From Scatomorpha stercorigallinarum (lineage in GTDB: Bacteria; Bacillota; Clostridia; Oscillospirales; Oscillospiraceae), in contig CALXGN010000014.1 in assembly GCA_944387865.1 (NCBI GenBank), positions 1 through 64,000 on the forward strand: 64,000 bases of DNA. Reading direction: 5' to 3'. Position numbers and translations under genes: made by a program. The number at the start of each line of letters is the position of its first letter. Position 1 is the first letter of the stretch. Shown here piece after piece: positions 31,031 through 38,632 of this stretch. Below the pieces are notes generated by a model. The model did not search any database. It saw only the letters and a program-made list of their open reading frames with translations, and was not told the DNA's origin.

Positions 31031-31625
31031 GCCCGCGGACTTTGTCCGGCGGGCCCACGCAGAGCATGATGAGCTCCGTCATGTGCTCTACAGAGTCGCG
31101 GCAGTCGCGCTCCAGCCAGGCGGCGACCATGGCCACCAGGCCGCGGATGTAAAACGCCATCACGTATGCGCGGTCGGCCTCCGCCACCCCGTAGCGCTCC
31201 AATATGGGCGCGAACACATGGCGGAACATGCGCTCATACGTCCGTTCAAGGCCCAGGGCGGCGGGGTTCTTCAGCGCCGCGCGGTACACGCGGCGGTGCT
31301 CGCGCACGAAGTTCAAAAACGGCGTCAGCTGCCTGGGCGTGATGAGGTACAGCTCCTCCGGCGGGCAGTCGTGCAGCCGGGAAATTACCGGCTGCGCCTC
31401 TGGCTCAAAGTAGGAGAGGAACCGGCGTTCCATGTATTCCACCGCCTCGGCCAGCAGATCGCCCATCGTCTCGTAGTGCAGGTAAAATGTGGAGCGGTTG
31501 ACGCCCGCGCGCTTGCAGAGCTCCTTCACCGTGATATAGGCGAGTTCCTTCTCCTCCAGCAGCTCCAGCAGCGCCCGGTCCATGCGCTCGGCCGTGTTGA
31601 AATACTTGCTCTCCGACCTGTTCAA
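31023..31625 (-). CDS. TetR-family transcriptional regulator
   Basis: 200 aa. N-terminal helix-turn-helix ITVKELCKRAGVNRSTFYLHYE (about residues 35-56) and a C-terminal domain with LTPFLNFVREHRRVYRAALKN and MAFYIRGLVAMVAAWLERDC, the DhaS/TetR_C-type pattern frequent in Clostridia. It lies 46 nt downstream of the 2-TM protein gene on the same strand. Target genes are not obvious. Confidence 0.9.
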   Translation of the reverse strand: MNRSESKYFNTAERMDRALLELLEEKELAYITVKELCKRAGVNRSTFYLHYETMGDLLAEAVEYMERRFLSYFEPEAQPVISRLHDCPPEELYLITPRQLTPFLNFVREHRRVYRAALKNPAALGLERTYERMFRHVFAPILERYGVAEADRAYVMAFYIRGLVAMVAAWLERDCRDSVEHMTELIMLCVGPPDKVRGQK

Positions 31626-31671
31626 CGCCCGTCCCCCCTTTACGCCATTATAGCAGCCCCCGTACGCTTTG

Positions 31672-32025
31672 TCAGCCCTCGCTGATCTCCCGCGCGAGCT
31701 CCATGATGTCGGAAGCGTACTTCCTCCTGCCCTTTGCCAGCAGCTTTTTATAGAGCGGGTAGTTGACGCCCATGGCTATCAGCCCCACGACGCCAACGGC
31801 GACGCCCAGGGCGAAGGCGGTGTCTGTCCCGCCGCCTATCTTGCCCATTGTCAGGCACATGCCCACGCCCAGCAGCAGCGCCGCGGCGATGCCGAAGGCG
31901 TAGGTGAAAACGGTGGCCGGCAGCTTGGCGCGCGCATCCAGCCGGCGCAGCGCGGCCACTTTTGAGGTGTCCTTGGGCGCGTATTCGTTGGCCAGGTGCT
32001 CGGCGTAGATCTTATCAGTGTCCAT
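31672..32025 (-). CDS. small two-helix membrane protein
   Basis: 117 aa from the ATG at 32025 (AAGGAGG 8-9 nt upstream). A charged N-terminus (MDTDKIYAEHLANEYAPKDTSKVAALRRLD) is followed by two hydrophobic helices (about residues 43-65 and 74-94) and a basic C-terminus. I recall similar Clostridia proteins carrying a database label of dihydropteridine reductase, but nothing in the sequence supports an enzymatic role. It may form an operon with the TetR gene. Confidence 0.75.
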   Translation of the reverse strand: MDTDKIYAEHLANEYAPKDTSKVAALRRLDARAKLPATVFTYAFGIAAALLLGVGMCLTMGKIGGGTDTAFALGVAVGVVGLIAMGVNYPLYKKLLAKGRRKYASDIMELAREISEG

Positions 32026-32117
32026 TTTTATCGTTCCTCCTTTTTTACGTGCCCCCATGATAACGCAGAGGGCCGCCGGAGTGAACGACACGCGCGCGGC
32101 TTCCTGTCGCATTCAAA

Positions 32118-32147
32118 CGGCCGGGGGATGGTCTCCCCCGGCCGCTT
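32118..32147. terminator. intrinsic terminator after hypA
   Basis: Perfect 10-bp stem CGGCCGGGGG / CCCCCGGCCG (32118-32127, 32135-32144) with a 7-nt loop; short U runs on both sides. Confidence 0.8.
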
Positions 32148-32153
32148 TTGTGT

Positions 32154-32498
32154 TCAGCACACTTCGATCTCCTTGATGTTCACTTCCCGGCCCTGGCGCA
32201 GCCAGGTGCGTTCGCTGCCGCAGTAGGGGCAGCGCTTGCCGTATTCAACGGTGGGATAGGTGCGGCGGCAGCCGTCGCACCAGGTGACGGCCGGGATGGT
32301 CTCGCTCACCAGCCGCGCTGAGCGCATCAGCTCGGTCTTGGGCATGTACCACTTCCAGCAGTCCTCGATGAACTGCGGCACGACGCCGGACACCTCGCCG
32401 AACTCCAGCGTGACGGAACTCACCTGGGACGCGCCGTTCTCCCGCGCGATGCCCTCCACCTGCCGGACGACGTAGGAAACGATGCTCAGCTCGTGCAT
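32154..32498 (-). CDS. hypA: HypA-type nickel/zinc metallochaperone
   Basis: 114 aa, normal length. The nickel-binding N-terminus MHELSIVSYVV and the zinc site CDGC..CPYC (about residues 74-95) are intact. HypA delivers nickel to [NiFe]-hydrogenases, but no hydrogenase, hypB-F or urease gene is in the window. Instead it follows the 917-aa FAD/Fe-S oxidoreductase gene by 3 nt and must be co-transcribed with it. It may mature a hydrogenase encoded elsewhere or serve the neighbour; the latter is inference. Confidence 0.9.
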   Translation of the reverse strand: MHELSIVSYVVRQVEGIARENGASQVSSVTLEFGEVSGVVPQFIEDCWKWYMPKTELMRSARLVSETIPAVTWCDGCRRTYPTVEYGKRCPYCGSERTWLRQGREVNIKEIEVC

Positions 32499-32501
32499 GG
32501 C

Positions 32502-35255
32502 TCACTTCCTCGCGGCCAGGCCCTTTTTGACGATGCGCACCTGGCGCTTGGCGGCGTAGGGCAAAATGGCCTTGAACTTGTCCTCGGCGGGGATCATGCG
32601 GCTGTTCTCCGGGCGCGTGCGCTTGAGGTGGATGGCGTCGAACTCGCACTTCGTGGTGCAGACGCCGCAGCCGATGCACTTGTTGGGGTCCACCACGCTG
32701 CGCCCGCAGCTCAGGCAGCGGGAGGCCTCGGCCCTGATCTGCTCGGGCGTGAAGGTCACGCGCTCGTCCTGCATGGTGAGCACCTTCGCCGGGTCTACGG
32801 CGGCCTTCGCGCGCGGCGGCTTGCGGAAGCTGTCCGTGGGCAGGGCGATGTTCTGCTTGTCCAGCTCCCGGAACTCGCGCAGGTTGCGGTGGATGGTCAG
32901 CGACTGGCCCTCGTTGACGAAGCGGTGGATGGAGACGGCCCCCTCGCGGCCCGTGGCGATGGCGTCGATGGTGTACATGGGCCCGGTGGCGCAGTCGCCG
33001 CCCACGAAGATGTCCGGCTCCGCCGTCTGGAAGGTCACGCGGTCGTGGGCGATCAGCGTCCCGTCCGCCGTCTCGGCGGCGGTGCCGGCGAGCAGCGCGC
33101 CGTAGTCCGAGCGCTGGCCGATGGCCACCAGCACGTTCGAGCACTCGACGGTCATCGTCTCGTTCTCGTCATAGACGGGGGCGAAGCGCCCGGCGGCGTC
33201 GCGCACGGAGAGGCAGCGCATCAGCTCTATGCCGGTGACCTTGCCGCCCTCGCCGAGGATGGCCTTCGGCGCCCAGCCGTTGTTGATGACGACGCCGTCG
33301 GCCAGGCCGGCCTCCTTCTCGTCGGGGACGGTGGGCATCTCTTCGTCCTGCTCCAGGCAGTAGATGCTCACCGCGCCCGGCCCCAGGCGGCGCGCCGCGC
33401 GGGAGACGTCGATGGCTGCGTTGCCGCCGCCGATGACCACCGTCGCGCCCTCCAGCGCGCCGATGGCGCCGGAGTTGACGCCGCGCAGGAAGTCCAGCCC
33501 GCCCATGACGCCCGCGAGCTCCTCGCCGGGGATGTTGAGCCTGGCCGCGCGCTGCAGGCCCACGGCCACATAGAAGGCCTTGAAGCCCTCCTCGCGCAGC
33601 TGCTGGATGGTGACATCCCTGCCGACCTCCACGCCGCAGCGGAACTCCACGCCCATCTCGCGCAGGACGTCGATCTCCGCGTTCACCACGGCCTTGTCCA
33701 CGCGGAAGTTGGGTATGCCGTTCACCAGCATGCCCCCGGGGGCCGCCTCGCGCTCGAATACCACCGGGCTGTAGCCCTCGATGGCCAGGAAATAGGCGCA
33801 GGACATGCCCGCCGGGCCGGAGCCGATGATGGCCACCTTCTGCTCAAAGCGCTCGTGCGTGCAGGAGTTCATGGCGGGGACGTAGCGGTGCTCGGCCTTC
33901 AGGTCCTGTTCGGCGATGAATTTCTTGATCTCGTCGATGGCCAGGGCCTCGTCCACCGAGCCGCGGGTGCAGGCGTCCTCGCAGTATTTGCGGCAGATGC
34001 TGCCGCAGACGGCCGGGAAGGGGTTGTCCTTCTTGATGAGCTTGAGCGCGTCCGCATAGCGGCCGTCGCCGGCCATCTTTATGTAGCCCTGGATGGCGAT
34101 GTGCGCCGGGCAGGCCACCTTGCAGGGCGCGGTGCCCGTGGGCCAGGTCTGGATGGAGCCGTTCTCGTTCTTATAGTTCTTGTTCCAGTGCTCCTCGCCC
34201 CACTTCGTGTCGTCTGGCAGCTCGTGGCGCGGGTACTCGATGGGCCCGGAAGTGGTGCAGAGCTTCTGGCCCAGGCGCACCGCGCCCGCGGGGCAGGTCT
34301 CCACGCATTTGCCGCAGGCGACGCACTTTTCCGGGTCGCTCTCCGCCACATAGGCCGAGGCGGACATGTTTGGCGTGTTGAAGAGCTGCGAGGTGCGCAG
34401 GCCGTTGCAGACGCCCACGGCGCAGTTGCAGATGCCGAAGATCTTCTCCTCGCCGTCGATGTTCGTCACCTGGTGCACATAGCCGCGCTCCTCGGCCAGG
34501 CGCAGTATCTCCAGCGCCTCCTCGCGCGTTATCTTGCGGGCCTTGCCCGTCTCCAGCATGTAGTCGGCGAAGTCGCCCACGCCGATGCACCAGTCGCCCT
34601 CCACGTCGCCGGAGCCCTCGCCGCGGATGCGCTGCTGCTTGCGGCAGGAACATACGCCCACCACCAGCTGCCCGTCGTATTTGTCCAGCCAGTGTGAGAT
34701 GTGCTCGATGTCCAGCGACTTGCTCTCCGCCGGTATCGCCTGCTCCACGGGTATCACGTGCATGCCGATGCCCGCGCCGCCGGGCGGCACCAGCTCCGTC
34801 ACGCCCACCAGCGGCAGATAGGCCATGCGCTCGAAGAAATTTGCCACCCGCGGGTCCTTGTCCGGCAGGTCCGGGTGCATCATCATGATCTCCGCGCTGC
34901 CGGGGACGAACATGTCCAGCACCCAGCGCTTCTCATGCTGCGGGTTCTTGCCGTCCAGGTTCTCCCAGTGGTACTCGATGAGGCCCACCGTGGCCGCCAC
35001 GGTCAATATCTCCTCCAGTTCCTGCTCGCTCTTGCCGGTCTTTTTCACCAGCTGGGCCGTGGTGACGGGCTTGCGCTTGTCCATGCACAGCAGCACGTCC
35101 AGCACGTCGTCCCCGCGCTCGCCGCAGGCGTCGATGCCGGCGCTCACGCCCCAGAATTCCGGCGAGGCCTCCGTCAGCTTCTCCTGGCCGAGCAGCACCG
35201 CCTTGCGGTCGGTTATCTTCTTGCCCAGCCGGGCGATCTTCTCTTCCCTTGTCAT
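32502..35255 (-). CDS. large FAD/NAD(P) oxidoreductase with ferredoxin domains (GltD-like)
   Basis: 917 aa. In order: an N-terminal helical/winged-helix-like part with a segment TTAQLVKKTGKSEQELEEIL (about 65-84); cysteines VCSCRKQQ and GICNCAVGVC (about 201-283); a 4Fe-4S site CVACGKCVETCP (about 311-322); a GltD-type N-terminal Fe-S domain (CKVACPAHIAIQ ... CGSICRKYCEDAC, about 378-429); FAD loop IIGSGPAGMSCAY (about 476); NAD(P) loop VVIGGGNAAIDVSR (about 610); and a C-terminal ferredoxin (CLSCGRS..CIGCGVCTTKC, about 850-880). It resembles the NADPH-dependent flavoprotein half of glutamate synthase, but no GltB is present, so it probably links NAD(P)H to a low-potential Fe-S partner. Controlled from the divergent region shared with the GntR gene. 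Confidence 0.87.
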   Translation of the reverse strand: MTREEKIARLGKKITDRKAVLLGQEKLTEASPEFWGVSAGIDACGERGDDVLDVLLCMDKRKPVTTAQLVKKTGKSEQELEEILTVAATVGLIEYHWENLDGKNPQHEKRWVLDMFVPGSAEIMMMHPDLPDKDPRVANFFERMAYLPLVGVTELVPPGGAGIGMHVIPVEQAIPAESKSLDIEHISHWLDKYDGQLVVGVCSCRKQQRIRGEGSGDVEGDWCIGVGDFADYMLETGKARKITREEALEILRLAEERGYVHQVTNIDGEEKIFGICNCAVGVCNGLRTSQLFNTPNMSASAYVAESDPEKCVACGKCVETCPAGAVRLGQKLCTTSGPIEYPRHELPDDTKWGEEHWNKNYKNENGSIQTWPTGTAPCKVACPAHIAIQGYIKMAGDGRYADALKLIKKDNPFPAVCGSICRKYCEDACTRGSVDEALAIDEIKKFIAEQDLKAEHRYVPAMNSCTHERFEQKVAIIGSGPAGMSCAYFLAIEGYSPVVFEREAAPGGMLVNGIPNFRVDKAVVNAEIDVLREMGVEFRCGVEVGRDVTIQQLREEGFKAFYVAVGLQRAARLNIPGEELAGVMGGLDFLRGVNSGAIGALEGATVVIGGGNAAIDVSRAARRLGPGAVSIYCLEQDEEMPTVPDEKEAGLADGVVINNGWAPKAILGEGGKVTGIELMRCLSVRDAAGRFAPVYDENETMTVECSNVLVAIGQRSDYGALLAGTAAETADGTLIAHDRVTFQTAEPDIFVGGDCATGPMYTIDAIATGREGAVSIHRFVNEGQSLTIHRNLREFRELDKQNIALPTDSFRKPPRAKAAVDPAKVLTMQDERVTFTPEQIRAEASRCLSCGRSVVDPNKCIGCGVCTTKCEFDAIHLKRTRPENSRMIPAEDKFKAILPYAAKRQVRIVKKGLAARK

Positions 35256-35303
35256 TTGGGCTCCTCCCTGTTATCGATTTTACTTGACAGGACTTCCGTC
35301 GCT

Positions 35304-35406
35304 GTGATTAAATCACCTTGTCATTAAGATATCGTAACGCCGGGAAAATTGCAACCTTTTCTTTTGCCGCGGCGGCAGTTTTTGCCGGTGCTCGTGATCA
35401 GATCAC
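35304..35406. promoter_or_regulatory. two matching palindromic operators (GTGATnAnATCAC)
   Basis: GTGATTAAATCAC (35304-35316) and GTGATCAGATCAC (35394-35406) are both 13-bp palindromes of one pattern, 90 bp apart centre to centre, in the gap between the oxidoreductase-hypA operon and the divergent GntR gene. A TTGACA box (35284-35289) lies just before the first. They are good candidates for sites of the GntR-family regulator encoded next door. Confidence 0.75.
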
Positions 35407-35427
35407 AGTCACCAGGGAGGCAGGCAC

Positions 35428-36150
35428 ATGAAATTTGAAGCCATCAGCGCGCCCACCATCAACGAGCTGTTCGAGACGAAGCTGCAGGACATGATCCTCT
35501 CCGGCGAGCTCGCCGTCGGCGAGAAGCTGCCCACCGAGCAGGAGCTGGCGGACGCCATGCACATCAGCAAGAGCACGGTGCACAACGGCATCAAGAGCCT
35601 GGAGCGCAAGGGCTTCCTGCGCGTGACGCCGCGCCACGGCGTGCACGTGGCCAACTATCCGGAGACGGGCAACCTGGACACGCTGGTGGCCCTGCTGAAG
35701 CACAACGGCGACCGCCTCGACAGGCAGATGGTGAAGTCCATCCTCGAGTTCCGCGAGAGCGTGGAGGGCGCCTCCGCGCGGATGCTCGCGCAGCGCCACA
35801 GCGCGGGGCACATCCTGCGCCTGCGGATGTACATCGACGCTTTCCGCCGCGCCGCCGCGCTCGGCGCCGGGGACGAAGAGCTGGCGGAGGCGCTCTTCCA
35901 GTACCACCGCTACATCGCCCTCAGCTCCGGCAACACCGTGCTGCCGATGGTACACAACGCCTTCCACGACGTGGGCGTCGCCTTCTGGCGCATGTGGATA
36001 CGCCAGACCGGCGCGGAAAACGCCGCCGCCTTCCTCGAGGGCTTCACCGCCTGCATCGCCGGCGGGGACGGCGAGGGCGCCATGCGCCTCTACCGCGAGG
36101 GCGCGGAGCGCTTCCTGCGCGAGGCCTTCCCCGCCGCGGCGGAGGTTTGA
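35428..36150 (+). CDS. GntR/FadR-subfamily transcriptional regulator
   Basis: 240 aa. The N-terminal winged helix reads LPTEQELADAMHISKSTVHNGIKSLERKGFLRVTPRHGVHV (about residues 34-74, given as family pattern), and the C-terminal all-helical FCD-like ligand domain includes SILEFRESVEGASARMLA. Such regulators respond to small carboxylates or fatty acids. It is divergent from the oxidoreductase-hypA operon, with paired palindromes between them. GGGAGG site 10 nt before the ATG; own terminator. Confidence 0.9.
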   Translation: MKFEAISAPTINELFETKLQDMILSGELAVGEKLPTEQELADAMHISKSTVHNGIKSLERKGFLRVTPRHGVHVANYPETGNLDTLVALLKHNGDRLDRQMVKSILEFRESVEGASARMLAQRHSAGHILRLRMYIDAFRRAAALGAGDEELAEALFQYHRYIALSSGNTVLPMVHNAFHDVGVAFWRMWIRQTGAENAAAFLEGFTACIAGGDGEGAMRLYREGAERFLREAFPAAAEV

Positions 36151-36157
36151 GCGCGTC

Positions 36158-36182
36158 CGCCCCGGGAAGCCGGGGCGTTTTT
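36158..36182 (+). terminator. intrinsic terminator of the GntR gene
   Basis: 8-bp stem CGCCCCGG / CCGGGGCG (36158-36165, 36170-36177), followed by TTTTT. Confidence 0.88.
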
Positions 36183-36247
36183 GCGCCTGCGGCATTCTTT
36201 TTTTGAATTATACGTAAACCAGACTTTTTATTTGCAAAGAGTTATGG

Positions 36248-36253
36248 TATAAT
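36248..36253 (+). promoter_or_regulatory. -10 box of the glgA promoter
   Basis: Perfect TATAAT (36248-36253) about 100 nt before the glgA start, with only a weak -35 (TTTTTA, 36225-36230) at 17-nt spacing in an A/T-rich stretch. Confidence 0.5.
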
Positions 36254-36352
36254 GCAGCTCGTGGCGCGGGGAACCGCTGCAAGAGGGGCAGCGCCCCGCC
36301 GCCCGCTGTCATTGTCAACGAACGATCATGATATCCGAAAGGAAGACCCGTA

Positions 36353-38437
36353 ATGCCAAAAAAGAAGACCGATACCCCTGTGAACGACGCGGCGCTCAGC
36401 GGCGCCCCCGCCGCCGAGGCGGAGAAGGAAGCCCCCGCCGCCAAAAAGGCCCCCGCCCGCAAGAGCGCCTCCACGGCGAAAAAGGCCCCTGCAGAGAAGG
36501 CCGCCACGGCAAAGGCCCCCGCAGAGAAGGCCGCCACGGCAAAGGCCCCCGCAGAGAAGGCCGCCGCGGAGAAGGAGCCCGCCCCGGCCGCCAGAAAGGC
36601 CGCGTCCACGGCGAAAAAGGCCGCCTCCACCACCCGCCGCTCCTCCACAAAGAAGGCCGCCGCCCCGGCCGCTGAGGAAACCGCGCCCGCGGCTGAAGCC
36701 GCCGCCCCGGCAGCCGAGGTCGCCGCCCCTGTGGTAGAAGTTATTGCACCCGTAATCGAGGAAACTGCCCCCGCCGCCGAAGTTGTTGCGCCTGTGGCCG
36801 AGGAAGCTGCCCCCGTTGCCGAGGAGGCCGCCCCCGTTGCCGAGGAGGCCGCGCCGGTCGCCGAGGAAGCCGCCCCGGTAGCCGAGGAGACCGCGCCGGT
36901 AGCCGAGGAAACCGCCCCCGTAGTCGAGGAAGCCGCCCCGGTAGCCGAGGAATCCGCGCCGGGATATGAGATGGCCAACCTGCCGCGCAGGAGCGTCGCC
37001 TTCATCGGCTCGGAGTGCCACCCCTTCGTCAAGACGGGCGGCCTGGGCGACGTGATGTACGCCCTGCCGCGCGAGCTCGTGCGCCTCAACTGCGACGTGC
37101 GCGTGATACTGCCCCGCTACGCCTGCATCCCCCAGGAGTATCAGGACAAGATGGTCTACCGCGGCGAATTCTACATGGACCTTGGCCGCACGGGCCGCAG
37201 CTATTACGTCGGCATCATGGAGTACATCTGCGACGGCGTCGTCTATGACTTCATCGACAACCAGGAGTTCTTCTCCAGCGGCCGGCCCTACACCAACCTG
37301 GTGGACGACATCCCCCGCTACTGCTTCTTCAGCAAGGCGGCGCTGGCGGCGCTCAACTATATGGACTGGATACCGGACATCGTCCACTGCCACGACTGGC
37401 AGGCGGCGCTGGTGCCCATTTACCTGCGCACGCTCTTCAAGGACACGCCCGTGGGCCGCGCGAAGAGCATACTCACCATACACAACCTGCGCTTCCAGGG
37501 CGTGTACAACATCCCCACCATCAAGTACTGGACGGGCCTGCCCGACGAGGTGTTCAACATGGGCGCGCTGCAGCAGGACTGGGTGGACGCCAACCTGCTC
37601 AAGGGCGGCCTCGCCTACGCCGACCGCATAACCACCGTCAGCCACACTTACGCCGGCGAGATACAGACGCCCGCTTACGGCGAGCGCCTGGACGCGCACC
37701 TGCGCTATCACAGCTGGAAGCTGCGCGGCATCGTCAACGGCATCGACTACGGCATGTGGGACCCGCAGACGGACCCCGCCCTGGCGGAGAATTACAGTCT
37801 CGGCAACGTGCTCGAGCACAAGATGGCCAACAAGCGCGCCCTGCAGCGCGAGCTGGGGCTGGAGGAGGACGAGGGCAAGTTCGTCATCGGCCTGGTCTCC
37901 CGCCTGACCAACCAGAAGGGCCTCGACCTCGTCAGCGCCATCATGCCGCAGATACTCGACGGCAACACGCAGATGGTCGTCCTCGGCACCGGCGACCAGG
38001 AGTATGAGGACACCTTCCGCTACTACGAAAACACCCACCGCGGCACCTTCAGCGCCTGCATCCAGTACGACGAGGGCCGCGCCCACCGCATCTACGCCGG
38101 CGCGGACGTGGTGCTGGTGCCCAGCCGCTTCGAGCCCTGCGGCCTCACCCAGCTCAACGCCATGCACTACGGCACGCTGCCCATCGTGCGCGAGACCGGC
38201 GGGCTGAAGGACACCGTGGAGCCCTACAACGAGTTCACCGGCGGCGGCAACGGCTTCACCTTCGACCGCTACGAATCCGGCCTGCTGCTGGAGGCCATCA
38301 ACCGCGCCAAGAGCCTCTACTTCACCAACCGCTACCACTGGGACGAGATCGTGCAGCGCGACATGGCCAAGGACGTCTCCTGGGCCAACTCCGCCCGCCA
38401 GTACAAAGACCTCTATCTTGAGCTCACCCAGTGGTGA
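36353..38437 (+). CDS. glgA: glycogen/starch synthase with long basic-acidic N-terminal extension
   Basis: 694 aa. Residues from about 212 onward form a complete GT5 glycogen synthase, adding glucose from ADP-glucose to alpha-1,4-glucan: VAFIGSECHPFVKTGGLGDV (KTGGL donor site), HCHDWQAAL, SRLTNQKGLDL, and the C-terminal SRFEPCGLTQLNAM with the catalytic Glu. The first 210 residues are unusual: a histone-H1-like Lys/Ala/Pro block (about 28-105, AKKAPAEKAATAKAPAEK repeats) followed by an acidic Ala/Pro/Glu/Val block (about 106-203) made of VAEEAAP heptads. Both halves are repeated at DNA level. Normal GlgA is about 480 aa. GAAAGGAAG site before the ATG; strong terminator. No other glg gene is adjacent. 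Confidence 0.93.
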   Translation: MPKKKTDTPVNDAALSGAPAAEAEKEAPAAKKAPARKSASTAKKAPAEKAATAKAPAEKAATAKAPAEKAAAEKEPAPAARKAASTAKKAASTTRRSSTKKAAAPAAEETAPAAEAAAPAAEVAAPVVEVIAPVIEETAPAAEVVAPVAEEAAPVAEEAAPVAEEAAPVAEEAAPVAEETAPVAEETAPVVEEAAPVAEESAPGYEMANLPRRSVAFIGSECHPFVKTGGLGDVMYALPRELVRLNCDVRVILPRYACIPQEYQDKMVYRGEFYMDLGRTGRSYYVGIMEYICDGVVYDFIDNQEFFSSGRPYTNLVDDIPRYCFFSKAALAALNYMDWIPDIVHCHDWQAALVPIYLRTLFKDTPVGRAKSILTIHNLRFQGVYNIPTIKYWTGLPDEVFNMGALQQDWVDANLLKGGLAYADRITTVSHTYAGEIQTPAYGERLDAHLRYHSWKLRGIVNGIDYGMWDPQTDPALAENYSLGNVLEHKMANKRALQRELGLEEDEGKFVIGLVSRLTNQKGLDLVSAIMPQILDGNTQMVVLGTGDQEYEDTFRYYENTHRGTFSACIQYDEGRAHRIYAGADVVLVPSRFEPCGLTQLNAMHYGTLPIVRETGGLKDTVEPYNEFTGGGNGFTFDRYESGLLLEAINRAKSLYFTNRYHWDEIVQRDMAKDVSWANSARQYKDLYLELTQW
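36491..36577 (+). repeat. 30-bp tandem repeat in glgA
   Basis: A 30-bp unit beginning GCAGAGAAGGCCGCCACGGC is present at 36491-36520 and 36521-36550 without change, and a diverged third copy follows. It encodes the decapeptide AEKAATAKAP in the basic part of the extension. Confidence 0.85.
36794..36961 (+). repeat. eight 21-bp tandem repeats in glgA
   Basis: Eight consecutive 21-bp units encode VAEEAAP or close variants (VAEETAP, VVEEAAP, VAEESAP). Synonymous differences between units show that the heptad protein sequence is kept while the DNA drifts, although neighbouring units are similar enough for slippage. Confidence 0.9.
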
Positions 38438-38455
38438 GCAACTAAGCGCAAAAAA

Positions 38456-38485
38456 GGCCGGCTGAAGCTTCAGCCGGCCTTTTTT
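38456..38485. terminator. strong bidirectional terminator after glgA
   Basis: A perfect 24-bp palindrome (GGCCGGCTGAAG and its complement, 38456-38479) with A run before and TTTTTT after. Confidence 0.95.
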
Positions 38486-38632
38486 CCATCTTCAGGCATC
38501 CCGCGCGTGACAAATGGCCGGGGCGCAGTATTCACTTGCTATTTCAGGAAATTGGCTGTTGCACATTCGTGACGTATCTAATATAATGTCATATGTATAA
38601 GTTTGTCATTTTCAGGCGCGGGAGGATACGCC

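Noticed and set aside
36491..36961. CRISPR array or VNTR outside genes
   Set aside because: Repeats are contiguous, in frame and without spacers; they are coding tandem repeats in glgA.
36208..37089. Minus-strand open frame opposite the glgA repeats (Ala/Ser/Gly-rich repetitive protein)
   Set aside because: It mirrors the 21- and 30-bp repeats of glgA, has no ribosome-binding site and its composition follows from the complementary codons.
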